From Clostridiales bacterium (GTDB lineage: Bacteria > Bacillota > Clostridia > Christensenellales > Aristaeellaceae), in assembly GCA_019419995.1 (NCBI GenBank), contig JAHZHZ010000006.1, forward strand, positions 54,300 to 118,299: a stretch of 64,000 bases of DNA, written 5' to 3'. Every line of letters begins with the position of its first letter. The first letter of the stretch is position 1. Below are positions 1 through 9,327 of this stretch, piece after piece. Below the pieces are notes generated by a model. The model saw only the letters and a program-made list of their open reading frames with translations. It had not been told where the DNA came from and did not search any database. A program made the position numbers and the translations under genes.

Positions 1-1553
1 GCAGTAGCAGTGGGCCTAGTTTGAACACTTTCCCCAGCACTAAGGGTGCGCAGACGAATAGGCAAACCAAAGGATTCCGAGAGAGCCTCTTCAATCAGCT
101 GTGCCTTCGCCTCCAACACTTTGCGAACCATGATCCCATCCCGGCCAAATTCTACACTGACAACCCCGTTTTCCATGCCCACAAAGTGCATCTTGGGCAA
201 CATGCTGCGGATAGAGGGATTTTCATTGCCTACTTTCTCCATAGCTTCCAGATACTGCTTGGGCGGCTCGGAATCGGATGCAGAAATCTTCTGCGTGGTC
301 GGCTCGCCAGCAGATTTGGAAGCTTTCTGCTCGGTAGATTTGGAAGGTTGGGGTTTCTGAGAACCAGCCTGTAAGGCCGGATTCGCCTCAGTTATGACAA
401 GCCCTTGCTCCAATCGCTTTTCCATCCGAGCCATGCGCTCAGACAGACTGGCATCGCCTTCCGACTCTGGATGACAAGCACGCACAGTGGCCAGCTCCAA
501 CAGAGTCCGGGGCTGGGTAGCCCACTTCATTTCGCTTTCGATCCGCAAAAACAAATCCATCATGCGCATCAGTTGATCCTGACTCGCTCCGACCGCTTGT
601 TCCCGGAAACGGCGGGCATCCTCACCCGTAACTTCCATCAGGCTTTCCAGTCGCTCCCCAGCCACCTGGGCCAGCAGGACACCCCTCAGGTGCGCAGCCG
701 CATCCAGCGCAAACACCCGTGAGTCCCCACCCCGGCGCATAGCTTCATCCACCTTTTTCAGGGCTCCGGAGGCGTCCCAGTCAAGTAACGCCTGCACAAA
801 TTCAAACATGAAATCTCGCCCCGTAGTTCCCAGCACATCCCGGGCCAACTGGGCGGTGACGGCGCCCTCTGTGAAGGAAAGGCACACGTCCAGCAGGGAC
901 AGAGCGTCGCGCAGAGCACCCTCGGCAGCTCTGGCTATTTCCTCCAATGCCTCCTCTTCAGCCTCCCGTCCAATCCCAGAGAGTACCACCTTCAGGCGTT
1001 TCACAATGGCCTCCACACTGATTCGGTGAAAGTCAAACCGCTGGCAGCGTGAGAGGATGGTGGCAGGCAGCTTCTGAGGTTCCGTGGTAGCCAGAATAAA
1101 CACAGCGTGGCGCGGTGGCTCCTCCAACGTTTTAAGCAATGCGTTAAAAGCCCCGGTGGAGAGCATATGCACCTCGTCGATAATATACACTTTATAATGG
1201 GTGAGGGTGGGAGGATACTTGATTTTTTCCCGCAGATCCCGGATCTCATCTACGCCGTTGTTGGATGCGGCATCAATTTCCATCACATCCATGCAGTTCT
1301 CCCCTTGCAGGGCGCGGCAAATTTCACACACTCCACAGGGATCGCCCTCTTGGGGATTTAGGCAATTGATGGCCCTGGAAAGCACCTTGGCCGCAGTGGT
1401 CTTACCTGTGCCCCGACTGCCACAGAAGAGATAAGCGTGGGCAATCCGGCCAGTTTCCACCTGCCGCTTCAGTGTGCGCACCACAGCGTCCTGATCGCAA
1501 ATTTCTGAAAAGGTGCGAGGCCGCCATGCACGGTAGAGCGCCTGATAACTCAT
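1..1553 (-). CDS. dnaX: DNA polymerase III subunit gamma/tau, 3' end cut by window
   Basis: Clamp-loader ATPase that places the beta sliding clamp on primed DNA. The frame is open from the start codon at 1553 to the left edge, so about 517 residues are seen and the C-terminus is missing. It begins MSYQALYRAWRPRTF, typical of bacterial DnaX. It has a Walker A motif (GSRGTGKTTAAK), a four-cysteine zinc site (CLNP..C..C..C), a DEVH-type Walker B and a sensor-1 region (LATTEPQKLP). The later part is lower complexity with Lys/Ser/Pro-rich sequence, as in tau linkers. Two ATGs are adjacent (1556 and 1553). The GGAGGT site fits 1553 better. It is divergent from murG and is not next to ybaB-recR, which lie at 48.6-49.7 kb, so the common dnaX-ybaB-recR cluster is split. 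Confidence 0.95.
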   Translation of the reverse strand, partial: MSYQALYRAWRPRTFSEICDQDAVVRTLKRQVETGRIAHAYLFCGSRGTGKTTAAKVLSRAINCLNPQEGDPCGVCEICRALQGENCMDVMEIDAASNNGVDEIRDLREKIKYPPTLTHYKVYIIDEVHMLSTGAFNALLKTLEEPPRHAVFILATTEPQKLPATILSRCQRFDFHRISVEAIVKRLKVVLSGIGREAEEEALEEIARAAEGALRDALSLLDVCLSFTEGAVTAQLARDVLGTTGRDFMFEFVQALLDWDASGALKKVDEAMRRGGDSRVFALDAAAHLRGVLLAQVAGERLESLMEVTGEDARRFREQAVGASQDQLMRMMDLFLRIESEMKWATQPRTLLELATVRACHPESEGDASLSERMARMEKRLEQGLVITEANPALQAGSQKPQPSKSTEQKASKSAGEPTTQKISASDSEPPKQYLEAMEKVGNENPSIRSMLPKMHFVGMENGVVSVEFGRDGIMVRKVLEAKAQLIEEALSESFGLPIRLRTLSAGESVQTRPTAT

Positions 1554-1720
1554 CATCCACCTCCGAAAATAATTCGGTCAAAAACCTTCCTTTCTTTATA
1601 ATAGCGCATTTCGACACAAAACAAAAGAGCTTTTAACAGCAATATAAAAACATTTCAGATTTTTAATGCTATAATCATCAGAGATTTGAGTTCGCAACGG
1701 CTCCAAGGAGGACAACGAGC

Positions 1721-2785
1721 ATGAAGAAAATCGTGATGACCGGCGGCGGTACCGGCGGCCACGTCACCCCGAATCTGGCGCTGATCCCGCGCCTGCAGGC
1801 CGACGGTTGGGAAGTACACTACATCGGTGCGGCCAACAGTGTGGAACAGGAGCTGGTCTCCAAATTGCCGGGCGTGCGCTTTTATACAGTGGCCGTAGGC
1901 AAGTTGCGCCGTTATTTTGATCTGAAGAACTTTTCCGATCCCTTCCGGGTCATTCGGGGCATCGCCCAGGCCACGGGAATCATTCGGAAAATCAAGCCCA
2001 ACGTGGTCTTTTCCAAGGGAGGATTTGTATCGGTTCCAGTAGTGTATGGCGCCCACTTCAACCACGTACCCATAGTAACCCATGAATCCGACCTTACCCC
2101 CGGCCTGGCCAACAAGTTATGCCTGCCCTTTGCATCCGTACAGTGCTGCACCTTTCCTGAAGCCGTAAAGTACGCTCGAGGTAAAGGTGTGCACACGGGT
2201 ACTCCCATTCGCCCGGAGGTGCTCTCAGGTAATCGAGAAGTAGGGCTTGCACGCTTCGGTTTTGACCGAAACCTGCCTGTCTTGATGGTTGTAGGTGGCT
2301 CCAGCGGCGCTCAGGCCATTAATGAATGCGTGCGAGCCGCCCTGTCGGAACTGACAGATACCTTTCAGGTGTTGCACTTGTGTGGCAAGGGCAATCTTTC
2401 GCCGGAACATGAAGGCATACACAACTATGTACAGCGAGAATACCTGGATGCAGAAATGGCTGACGCCTATGCCTGCGCTGATGTATTAATCTCCCGAGCG
2501 GGTTCCAATTCCCTGTGTGAAATTTTGGCGCTACGCAAACCCGCGCTGCTGATTCCCTATCCTTTGGATGCTAGCCGAGGTGATCAGGTATTGAACGCCC
2601 AGTCCTTTGCCGACCGGGGTCTGAGCCGGGTGTTGCAGCAATCCGATATGACTTCCAAGACTCTGGTGGAAGGGGTAATTGCCCTGTATCACGACCGGGG
2701 CAGTCTCTACGATGCCATGGATGCCGAGCCCACCGCCAATGGCGTAGACAATGTCCTTGCACAGATCTACAAATACGCCAAGTAA
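1721..2785 (+). CDS. murG: UDP-GlcNAc:lipid I GlcNAc transferase
   Basis: Makes lipid II by adding GlcNAc to undecaprenyl-pyrophosphoryl-MurNAc-pentapeptide on the inner face of the membrane. The 354-residue length is usual for MurG. The N-terminus MKKIVMTGGGTGGHVTPN carries the glycine-rich acceptor loop, VTHESDLTPGLANK is the conserved membrane-side segment, and the C-terminal half has the UDP-binding GGSSGAQAIN and SRAGSNSLCEI motifs. This form resembles the Bacillus/Clostridium MurG group. An AGGAGG site sits 8 bases before the ATG. A TATAAT lies at 1670-1675 but no good -35 goes with it. The gene stands alone rather than in a dcw cluster and ends at a strong terminator. Confidence 0.96.
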   Translation: MKKIVMTGGGTGGHVTPNLALIPRLQADGWEVHYIGAANSVEQELVSKLPGVRFYTVAVGKLRRYFDLKNFSDPFRVIRGIAQATGIIRKIKPNVVFSKGGFVSVPVVYGAHFNHVPIVTHESDLTPGLANKLCLPFASVQCCTFPEAVKYARGKGVHTGTPIRPEVLSGNREVGLARFGFDRNLPVLMVVGGSSGAQAINECVRAALSELTDTFQVLHLCGKGNLSPEHEGIHNYVQREYLDAEMADAYACADVLISRAGSNSLCEILALRKPALLIPYPLDASRGDQVLNAQSFADRGLSRVLQQSDMTSKTLVEGVIALYHDRGSLYDAMDAEPTANGVDNVLAQIYKYAK

Positions 2786-2791
2786 GATTTT

Positions 2792-2832
2792 AAAAATCAT
2801 CCCGAACGACAATTCGTTCGGGATGATTTTTT
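2792..2832. terminator. Bidirectional terminator between murG and the ABC permease
   Basis: A long inverted repeat (AAAATCATCCCGAACGA and its complement around a 4-base loop) is flanked by A and T runs, so it can stop transcripts from both sides. The stop codon of the converging permease gene lies in its T run. Confidence 0.9.
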
Positions 2833-4855
2833 AATTTCCCCGCCCGTCCACGATGCGATAATACGCCCGAGCGGTAAGTAGATAAATCACCGTATATACC
2901 ACCGCGAAGGCACCGAAGCAGCCCAGGGTACATAGGGCAAACAGGCGGGTATTGAACAAACCGAAAGCCCGAAGCATCAGTCCAATCATGGGAAAGGCAA
3001 AAGTCACGTGTACCCCTGCGGCACCCAGCGGTAAAAAGAATACCGTCAGTACCTGAGCTCGGATGGCACTACGCACCTCGGCACGGGTCATACCTACCTT
3101 CTGCATGATGGCATAGCGCGCCCGATCATCCAGTCCCTCTGAAACCTGCTTATAGTACATGATGGTCACTGTAGTCATCAAAAACAGAAATCCCAAAAAG
3201 ATCCCCAGAAAGAACATGGCTCCATAGAGAGAAACATAGTTTTCATAATAAGACTGGTGTCGGGCATCGAAAGTAGAAATGCACATCGATTCTCCCCTGG
3301 CGTATGCCCGCGCCGCATCTTCGTAGGCCAGCAAAGCTTCCTCATTTCCCTGCAGATCAAAGTTGTAATTGACTTCCAGGGAACTGGCATTTCGTCCATA
3401 AGCTGCACGTTGAATTTCGTCCACCGCCTCCAATGCTGCCATATCCCCGAGCACAATGAAGAGCGTGTCGCCCATTTCTACCGCTTCCAACCTCTCTTCT
3501 CCATCCAGCGGAAAGCTTGAAAGCGTCTCAAGAGCAAGGCTCACACCGCCGATTTTCAGGCTATCGTAAGTTTTTCCCTCCTGAGAATAGATCAATGCCT
3601 CACCAACGCTCAGTTCCCGATTGGGCCCACCCAGACGCTCATATTCTTCCAGGGTAAAGAAACGCCACAAATTTAAATGGGTAGCATTAATGCCACTGCG
3701 AGTGTCAAAGTCCAGCGTGACGCCATCAGCTGCCAGGGGAGCTACAAAACTTAAGCTGGTATAGAGCTGCTCATTGCAAACTTCCACCCCATAGTCTGAC
3801 GCCATATCCCGCACCTGACCCCGGGCCAGATCCCGCTGCGTATCTGTTGAATCGGCTAGGCGCATGGTAATCATCACATCCCTAGGATAGCTCAGCTCCA
3901 GCATATCCTCCAGTCCAATATAGAGGCTCAGGGTAGTGGATACGGTGACCAACACCATGGTAGAAAGGATGCAGATGCTGGCCAGGCCCATGGCGTTTCG
4001 TTTCATGCGGTAAATCATGCCTGATACCGCAGCAAAGTGGTTGGTTTTATAATAATATTTTTTGTTCTTCCGCAGCCCCTTCAGCAGTACAATACTAAAT
4101 GCCGTAAAGAGCAGATAGGTACCCGCAATAACCAGCAATACTGCAATAAAAAACAGCGCCAGTGCATCATACGCATCCCGAGTGCGCAGAGACAGGTAAT
4201 ATCCCCCAGCCAGGCAAATCACGCCCATGGCTGCCAGCAGCCAGCGGGCGCGAGGTTCACGCTCTCCTTCGTTGGCGCTTCTTAAAAGTTCCACCGGACG
4301 AGATCGGTGGATGGCAATCAGATTGGTAAAAAAAATCAATGCAAAGATGCCGGTAAATAATACGAGCGTGGCCAATCCGGCGCCAGTGCTCACGCTGATT
4401 TCCAGGTGGATTTCGCCACCCAACATGTGCAAAAGCGCCATCTGCAATAACTTGGAAAACACCGTGGAGCCAATCAGCCCACATGCCAAGGAAATCAGCG
4501 CCGTGTACAGGGTTTCAAACAGCATAACGCAGCTGATATGGCGCTTTTCCATACCCAGAATGTTGTAGAGTCCAAATTCCCGCTTGCGCTGGCGAACGAT
4601 AACGCGATTGGTATAATCCAGCAAAATCACCGAAAATATGGCCACCACCCAGCACCCCAGAGCCAGTATGGTCTGAATCTCCACTCCTCCACGTACTGCG
4701 GCAATGCTGGGATCTTCCCGAAGGGTGCAAATGAGGTTGAACATCATCACTGTGCCCGTACAGGCCAACAGGTAGGGCAGATAGATGCGAATATTCTTTT
4801 TCAGCGCCGTGGCTGCCAGCCGGGCATAGAGCGCCAACTTACGCATGGCGCTCAC
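2831..4855 (-). CDS. BceB-like ABC transporter permease (FtsX family)
   Basis: Membrane part of a Bce-type peptide antibiotic sensing and resistance transporter. The protein has 674 residues. It has a first transmembrane helix near residues 15-40, further helices in the N-terminal half, a large extracellular domain between about residues 310 and 540, and C-terminal helices, which is the BceB layout. LYNILGMEKRHI near residue 100 is the FtsX-family coupling segment. It overlaps the ATPase gene upstream by 17 bases, so the two are translated together. The two-component genes just upstream complete the module. The substrate cannot be read from the sequence; bacitracin-, nisin- or lantibiotic-like peptides are known for the family. 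Confidence 0.9.
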   Translation of the reverse strand: MSAMRKLALYARLAATALKKNIRIYLPYLLACTGTVMMFNLICTLREDPSIAAVRGGVEIQTILALGCWVVAIFSVILLDYTNRVIVRQRKREFGLYNILGMEKRHISCVMLFETLYTALISLACGLIGSTVFSKLLQMALLHMLGGEIHLEISVSTGAGLATLVLFTGIFALIFFTNLIAIHRSRPVELLRSANEGEREPRARWLLAAMGVICLAGGYYLSLRTRDAYDALALFFIAVLLVIAGTYLLFTAFSIVLLKGLRKNKKYYYKTNHFAAVSGMIYRMKRNAMGLASICILSTMVLVTVSTTLSLYIGLEDMLELSYPRDVMITMRLADSTDTQRDLARGQVRDMASDYGVEVCNEQLYTSLSFVAPLAADGVTLDFDTRSGINATHLNLWRFFTLEEYERLGGPNRELSVGEALIYSQEGKTYDSLKIGGVSLALETLSSFPLDGEERLEAVEMGDTLFIVLGDMAALEAVDEIQRAAYGRNASSLEVNYNFDLQGNEEALLAYEDAARAYARGESMCISTFDARHQSYYENYVSLYGAMFFLGIFLGFLFLMTTVTIMYYKQVSEGLDDRARYAIMQKVGMTRAEVRSAIRAQVLTVFFLPLGAAGVHVTFAFPMIGLMLRAFGLFNTRLFALCTLGCFGAFAVVYTVIYLLTARAYYRIVDGRGN

Positions 4856-5606
4856 CCCCCGTCGTCAGTAACGTCAGGCTGTCGGAAATTTTCTGGTACA
4901 ATTCCTCGTTGCTGCTCTCTCCCCGGTAGATCTGATGAAACAGCGCTCCATCGCGGATAAACAATACCCGGGAAGCATGGCTAGCCGCCTTGACAGAATG
5001 GGTGACCATCAAAATAGTCTGACCTCGGGCATTAACCTGAGAAAACAATTCCAGGAGCTGATCGGTGGAACGAGAATCCAGAGCTCCAGTAGGTTCGTCT
5101 GCCAGAATCAATTGAGGCGAAGTGATCAACGCCCTAGCCACCGCCGCCCGCTGCTTCTGGCCACCAGATACTTCGTAGGGATACTTCTCCAAAATCCCGC
5201 CGATACCCAACAGCTTTGCCACTGGGGAAATGGCTGCCTCCATCTCCATCACGCTCCGACCTGCCAGCACCAGCGGCAGATAGATGTTATCCCGGAGACT
5301 AAAGGTGTCCAACAAGTTGAAATCCTGAAATACAAAACCCAAATTATCCCGGCGAAAGGCCGCAATTTCCTTTTCACCAATGGAATTGAGGCTACGACCG
5401 TTCAGCACCACGTCTCCTGAAGTGGGTCGATCCAAAGCCGCCAAAACATTTAACAGGGTGGTCTTTCCGGAACCGGATTCCCCCATGATGGCAACGTATT
5501 CGCCCCGCTCCACTTGAAAACTTACGTCGCTGAGGGCCTGAACTCTATTGCCGCCAAAGCGTGTGGTATAAATTTTTTGCACATGCTGTACGCTTAGTAT
5601 CGTCAT
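4839..5606 (-). CDS. BceA-like ABC transporter ATP-binding protein
   Basis: ATPase partner of the downstream permease, 255 residues. It has Walker A GESGSGKTTLLN, the ABC signature VSGGQKQRAAVARAL and Walker B LILADEPTGAL, all of the MacB/LolD/BceA type. The start at 5606 (MTILSVQHVQKIY) was chosen because GGGAGG lies 7 bases before it; a start eight codons upstream has no better site. It follows the sensor kinase gene after about 120 bases, in the order regulator, kinase, ATPase, permease. Confidence 0.93.
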   Translation of the reverse strand: MTILSVQHVQKIYTTRFGGNRVQALSDVSFQVERGEYVAIMGESGSGKTTLLNVLAALDRPTSGDVVLNGRSLNSIGEKEIAAFRRDNLGFVFQDFNLLDTFSLRDNIYLPLVLAGRSVMEMEAAISPVAKLLGIGGILEKYPYEVSGGQKQRAAVARALITSPQLILADEPTGALDSRSTDQLLELFSQVNARGQTILMVTHSVKAASHASRVLFIRDGALFHQIYRGESSNEELYQKISDSLTLLTTGGERHA

Positions 5607-5725
5607 ATTATTTCCTCCCGTTTTTAGCATGCCTACAGCATAGCAGAAGCGAACCTTTGCCCGCCATGGATCTGCCTTACATTTCCCTGCCCGCAGCTTA
5701 CAGTTTTGTCACCTTGACCCACAAG

Positions 5726-6712
5726 CTACTCCACATCCAGCTTCGCCGTTCGCAAATCCACACACACCCGAGTCCCCTTGCCCCTTTGGGAAGAAATCTC
5801 CAAACCGTGACCCAGTGCCCCTAGAATGCGCCGGCAAAGATATAGTCCCAGCCCCGTGGCCCGTTGATCCATGCGTCCATTTTCCCCGGTAAAGCCCCAC
5901 TCCGTCACCCGGGGCAAATCCTCCGGGGGAATTCCTACACCGCTGTCTTCGATTGTAAGCATTCCAGGTTCCTTCATGGCAATGGTAATCTTACCCCCGG
6001 CAGGAGTATATTTCAAAGCATTGGAAAGGATCTGCCCCAACACAAAGCCCAACCACTTTTCATCCGTCAGCGGGCAAAAGTTTGTGGGTCGAAAGTCCAA
6101 CGCGATTTTCCCCCGAATAAACAGGGGTGAGGCCTGGCGCAGCTGGCAGCGAATCACTTCATCCAGTGAACAACGGCGGATCAGATAATCGGTGGAATCC
6201 GAATCCAGCCGTACATAGCACATTATCATTTCCACATACTGCTCCACCCGCCGCAGTTCCGAGCGCAGTTGCGCTCCTTCCTGACCGTCCATATCCTGTA
6301 ATATCAGACCCATGGCGGCAATAGGCGTCTTAATCTGGTGTGCCCATAGGGTACAGTAACGCAGCAGCGTCCCGTACTGTTCCCTCCGCCGGGTATCCGC
6401 ATTGCGCCAGCTTTGGCGCAGAGTGCGCACCAGTTCCTGATAGGCTGCCTCCAATTCCTGGCGAGGCGGGGGCAGCAACTCTGCCGCATCTTCAGGGCTG
6501 TTCACCAGGCGGTCAATTAACGCACAGCGCCGGATAAACAGCGCATAATCCACTGCCACCAGCACAACACCCACGATAATACAGATCAGCGCCCCATAAG
6601 CCACTGCATCAACCGGCAGTCCGCAGAGATAAAACACCGTCGCAAACACCAGACAGAAAAAGGCAAGCACCACTCCTGCCAGTATCCGGGATTTTAAATA
6701 ACGCATCAGCAT
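5726..6712 (-). CDS. BceS-like intramembrane-sensing histidine kinase
   Basis: Sensor kinase of 328 residues. Two transmembrane helices (about residues 10-30 and 38-60) are joined by a very short outside loop. This is the mark of intramembrane-sensing kinases that read the state of a partner Bce transporter instead of binding ligand. His125 in the H box HQIKTPIAAMG is the predicted phosphorylation site. The N box, GVGIPPEDLPRV and GLGLYLCRRI form the ATP-binding domain. It overlaps the regulator gene by 7 bases and precedes the ABC genes, so it very likely controls them. Confidence 0.92.
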   Translation of the reverse strand: MLMRYLKSRILAGVVLAFFCLVFATVFYLCGLPVDAVAYGALICIIVGVVLVAVDYALFIRRCALIDRLVNSPEDAAELLPPPRQELEAAYQELVRTLRQSWRNADTRRREQYGTLLRYCTLWAHQIKTPIAAMGLILQDMDGQEGAQLRSELRRVEQYVEMIMCYVRLDSDSTDYLIRRCSLDEVIRCQLRQASPLFIRGKIALDFRPTNFCPLTDEKWLGFVLGQILSNALKYTPAGGKITIAMKEPGMLTIEDSGVGIPPEDLPRVTEWGFTGENGRMDQRATGLGLYLCRRILGALGHGLEISSQRGKGTRVCVDLRTAKLDVE

Positions 6713-7401
6713 TGCTCCGACCCCTCCGAATCGCTGAGCAAATAGCCCATGCCTTTTTTTGTTTCAATAAAGTTTTTCAGCCCAACCGCCTCCAATTTTT
6801 TTCGAAGACGGGCAATATTGACGGTTAGGGTGTTTTCATCCACAAATTCATCCGTCTCCCACAGCCGCTGCATCAGCGTCTCCCGGCTGACTACTGCGCC
6901 CTTGGCTTGCATCAGTGTCAAAAGAATACGGCATTCGTTGCGGCTGAGGGCAATTTTCTGTCCCTGATAGCTCAGGCTAGCCTCAGCAGCATTTAAAAAC
7001 ACACCCCGATGCTCCATCAGCGAAGTCTGTCCTCCAAAATCATACGTGCGACGCAATAACGCCTGTACCTTGGCCATCAGTACGTTCAAATCGAAAGGCT
7101 TGGCAATGAAATCATCCCCACCCATGTTCATGGCCATGACAATGTTCATATTATCCGAGGCGGAAGAAATAAATACAACGGGCACACTGGAGAGCCTGCG
7201 AATCCCGGCACACCAGTGGTAGCCATCAAAGCGAGGCAAGGAGATGTCCATGAGCACCAGCTGGGGATCAAAATCCGCAAATTCTGAAAGCACATTGGAA
7301 AAATCCTCCACGCAGCGAACTTGCAACCCCCAGCTCTCCATATGTCTGGCTACTGCGCCAGCGATCACCGGGTCATCCTCCACAATCAAAATGCGATACA
7401 T
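6706..7401 (-). CDS. BceR-like OmpR-family response regulator
   Basis: Response regulator of 231 residues with a receiver domain (MYRILIVEDD; phospho-acceptor Asp52 in LVLMDISLP; Lys in IAKPFD) and a C-terminal winged helix (about residues 130-225, ending NFIETKKGMGYLL). The start at 7401 was preferred because AGGAGG lies 6 bases before it; the longer frame has no ribosome site. It is the first gene of the four-gene Bce module. A transcription stop after potD lies just upstream, so the module should have its own promoter, which I could not identify with confidence. Confidence 0.94.
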   Translation of the reverse strand: MYRILIVEDDPVIAGAVARHMESWGLQVRCVEDFSNVLSEFADFDPQLVLMDISLPRFDGYHWCAGIRRLSSVPVVFISSASDNMNIVMAMNMGGDDFIAKPFDLNVLMAKVQALLRRTYDFGGQTSLMEHRGVFLNAAEASLSYQGQKIALSRNECRILLTLMQAKGAVVSRETLMQRLWETDEFVDENTLTVNIARLRKKLEAVGLKNFIETKKGMGYLLSDSEGSEQC

Positions 7402-7419
7402 ATTCATCCTCCTATGGAC

Positions 7420-7451
7420 AAAGCGCGAAAGCCTCACTGGACTTTCGCGCC
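7420..7451 (-). terminator. Terminator after potD
   Basis: A hairpin with stem GCGCGAAAG/CTTTCGCGC and a 10-base loop is followed on the minus strand by TTT. It lies between the potD stop and the Bce regulator start and separates the two operons, though the short T run suggests partial read-through. Confidence 0.6.
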
Positions 7452-7467
7452 TGCCGCTCGATTGGCA

Positions 7468-8502
7468 TCAATAGAGCTTAAAATTGGTCCACACATCCTG
7501 GAAATTACTCTCAAACTCACCCAAATCTTCCACATACTCCCTCGTTTGCATCAGTTCTTCGGGAATATGAAAACACTCCATGGCGGCATAATCCGGATCA
7601 ATCAGTTTATCTGCCGCAGCATTGGGATTAATATAGCCCTGCCACTCAGCCACATAGGCGGCAATCTCTGGGCGCAAATAGAAATTAATGAAAGCATGGG
7701 CATTCTCCGGATGCTTTGCCGCCGCTGGAATTACCATGGAATCGATGCCGAAACCGATGCCCTCAGAAGGAAACACACACTTGAGGTTGGGATTTTGCAT
7801 CATATTCATTACCACATAGGGGGTAAACAGATACGCTGCCTTTACCTCGCCCTCCGCCAGGTAGAAATAGCTCAGATCGTAATCCAATACATGAATATTG
7901 GGTTTGAGCTGGCAGAGCTTTTCATAGGCCTCGTTGAGCTGATCCGGATCGGTGGTATTATAGGAATAGCCCAGCATCTTGAGCGTCTCGCCCACGATGA
8001 CCCGGGCATCGTCAATCAGCCACAGTCCATCGGCAAATTGCTCATCCCACAAATCTGCAAAGCTCGTGATCTCCCCTTCCACCTGGGTAGGATCGTATAC
8101 AATCATTGGACTACCCGCAGTGTAGGGCACAGAATACACGTTGTCGGGGTCAAAGTATTGATCGAGAAAATCCGGGTTAAGGTTTTCCCAGTTGGTGAGC
8201 AGGGACTTGTCCAGCGGCAACAGCAGTTCATCCTTGCGTAGCGTAGAAATAGCATAGTCACTGGCCAGAATCAGATCGTAATCCGAGGCATCCCCAGTCT
8301 GCACTTTAAGGAGCATCTCCTCGTTGCTGGCAAATACCGAATAATTGACCTTAATGCCCGTCTCCTCCTGAAATTGGGAGAGGGTTTGCTCGTCAAAATA
8401 GCCCTCCCAAGTAAAGATGTTGAGCACTTTTTCTTCCTCTGCTACAGCAGCGGGCAACGCCAGTGCCAAAACCAACGCCAGCAATAAGACAAACTTTTTC
8501 AT
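7468..8502 (-). CDS. potD: Spermidine/putrescine-binding protein PotD
   Basis: Solute-binding protein of a polyamine ABC importer, 344 residues. A signal peptide (MKKFVLLLALVLALALPAAVA) is cleaved near residue 21; no lipobox cysteine is seen, so anchoring is unclear. The mature part starts VLNIFTWEGYFDEQTL, the PotD/PotF hallmark, and has YDLILASDYAISTL and SVPYTAGSPMIVYD strands typical of the family. The start at 8502 overlaps the potC stop by four bases (ATGA). A longer frame to 8592 would put 30 polar residues before the signal peptide and was rejected. Polyamine specificity is inferred from the family. Confidence 0.93.
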   Translation of the reverse strand: MKKFVLLLALVLALALPAAVAEEEKVLNIFTWEGYFDEQTLSQFQEETGIKVNYSVFASNEEMLLKVQTGDASDYDLILASDYAISTLRKDELLLPLDKSLLTNWENLNPDFLDQYFDPDNVYSVPYTAGSPMIVYDPTQVEGEITSFADLWDEQFADGLWLIDDARVIVGETLKMLGYSYNTTDPDQLNEAYEKLCQLKPNIHVLDYDLSYFYLAEGEVKAAYLFTPYVVMNMMQNPNLKCVFPSEGIGFGIDSMVIPAAAKHPENAHAFINFYLRPEIAAYVAEWQGYINPNAAADKLIDPDYAAMECFHIPEELMQTREYVEDLGEFESNFQDVWTNFKLY

Positions 8503-9305
8503 TCTTCTTCCTCCACTTCTTTTTTCCCCCGGCGAGGCCGCAGCAGGCCCACGCCCATAACGATAAACACAAACACCAGTATCAGCGTGCACAAGGCGTT
8601 TACCTGCAGCGAGACGCCGGTCTTGACCGATGAATAGATCTTTAAGGGCAAGGTATTGATATTAGAACCTGTGACGAAAAAGCTGATGACAAAATCATCC
8701 AGGCTCATGGCAAACGCCAGCATAGCCCCTGAAAATACTCCTGGAAGAATCAACGGCAAGGTAACGCTGAGAAACGCCCGAAATGGACTGGCCCCCAGAT
8801 CCCTGGCAGCGGCCTCCAAATTAGCATCCATGCCTGCGATACGCCCCTTTACCAGCAAATAGATGTAAGGCGTACAGAAGGTGACGTGGGCCAGCACCAA
8901 CGTACCCATGCCCAATTTGAGTCCTGCAGCAGTAAATAGCGCCAGAAAAGCCACCGCAAGGATGATTTCAGGAATCATTACCGGCAACACCGTCACCGTT
9001 TCAAACAATCCCCCGAGCCTCAGTTTTTTCTTTGCCATGCCCACGGCTCCCAGCGTGCCGATGACCACCGCGGCGGCGCAGCTCATCAGCGCCAAAATCA
9101 AGCTGTTTTTCAAAGCCTCCAGAAGCCCCTTCGTGTCCCGCAGCAAACCCGCATAGTATTGCAGGGAAAAGCCGGTAAATTCATTGGGAAAGCGGCTGGC
9201 ATTGGCGTTAAAGGAGTACAGTACCACCACCACCATCGGAAGGTACATCAGCATCAGCACCAGCACCAGATATACTCTGGATCCCCATCTCATGGAATGC
9301 TTCAC
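8499..9305 (-). CDS. potC: Polyamine ABC transporter permease PotC
   Basis: Second membrane subunit of the polyamine importer, 268 residues with about six helices. The cytoplasmic coupling loop EAARDLGASPFRAFLSVTLP is the EAA motif of importer permeases. Translation starts at GTG (9305), with AAGGAGGG 7 bases upstream. The last codons encode a run of acidic residues (EVEEEE) and the stop overlaps potD. The fixed order potA-potB-potC-potD is the usual one. Confidence 0.93.
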   Translation of the reverse strand: MKHSMRWGSRVYLVLVLMLMYLPMVVVVLYSFNANASRFPNEFTGFSLQYYAGLLRDTKGLLEALKNSLILALMSCAAAVVIGTLGAVGMAKKKLRLGGLFETVTVLPVMIPEIILAVAFLALFTAAGLKLGMGTLVLAHVTFCTPYIYLLVKGRIAGMDANLEAAARDLGASPFRAFLSVTLPLILPGVFSGAMLAFAMSLDDFVISFFVTGSNINTLPLKIYSSVKTGVSLQVNALCTLILVFVFIVMGVGLLRPRRGKKEVEEEE

Positions 9306-9327
9306 GGCCGTTCCCTCCTTCCTATGA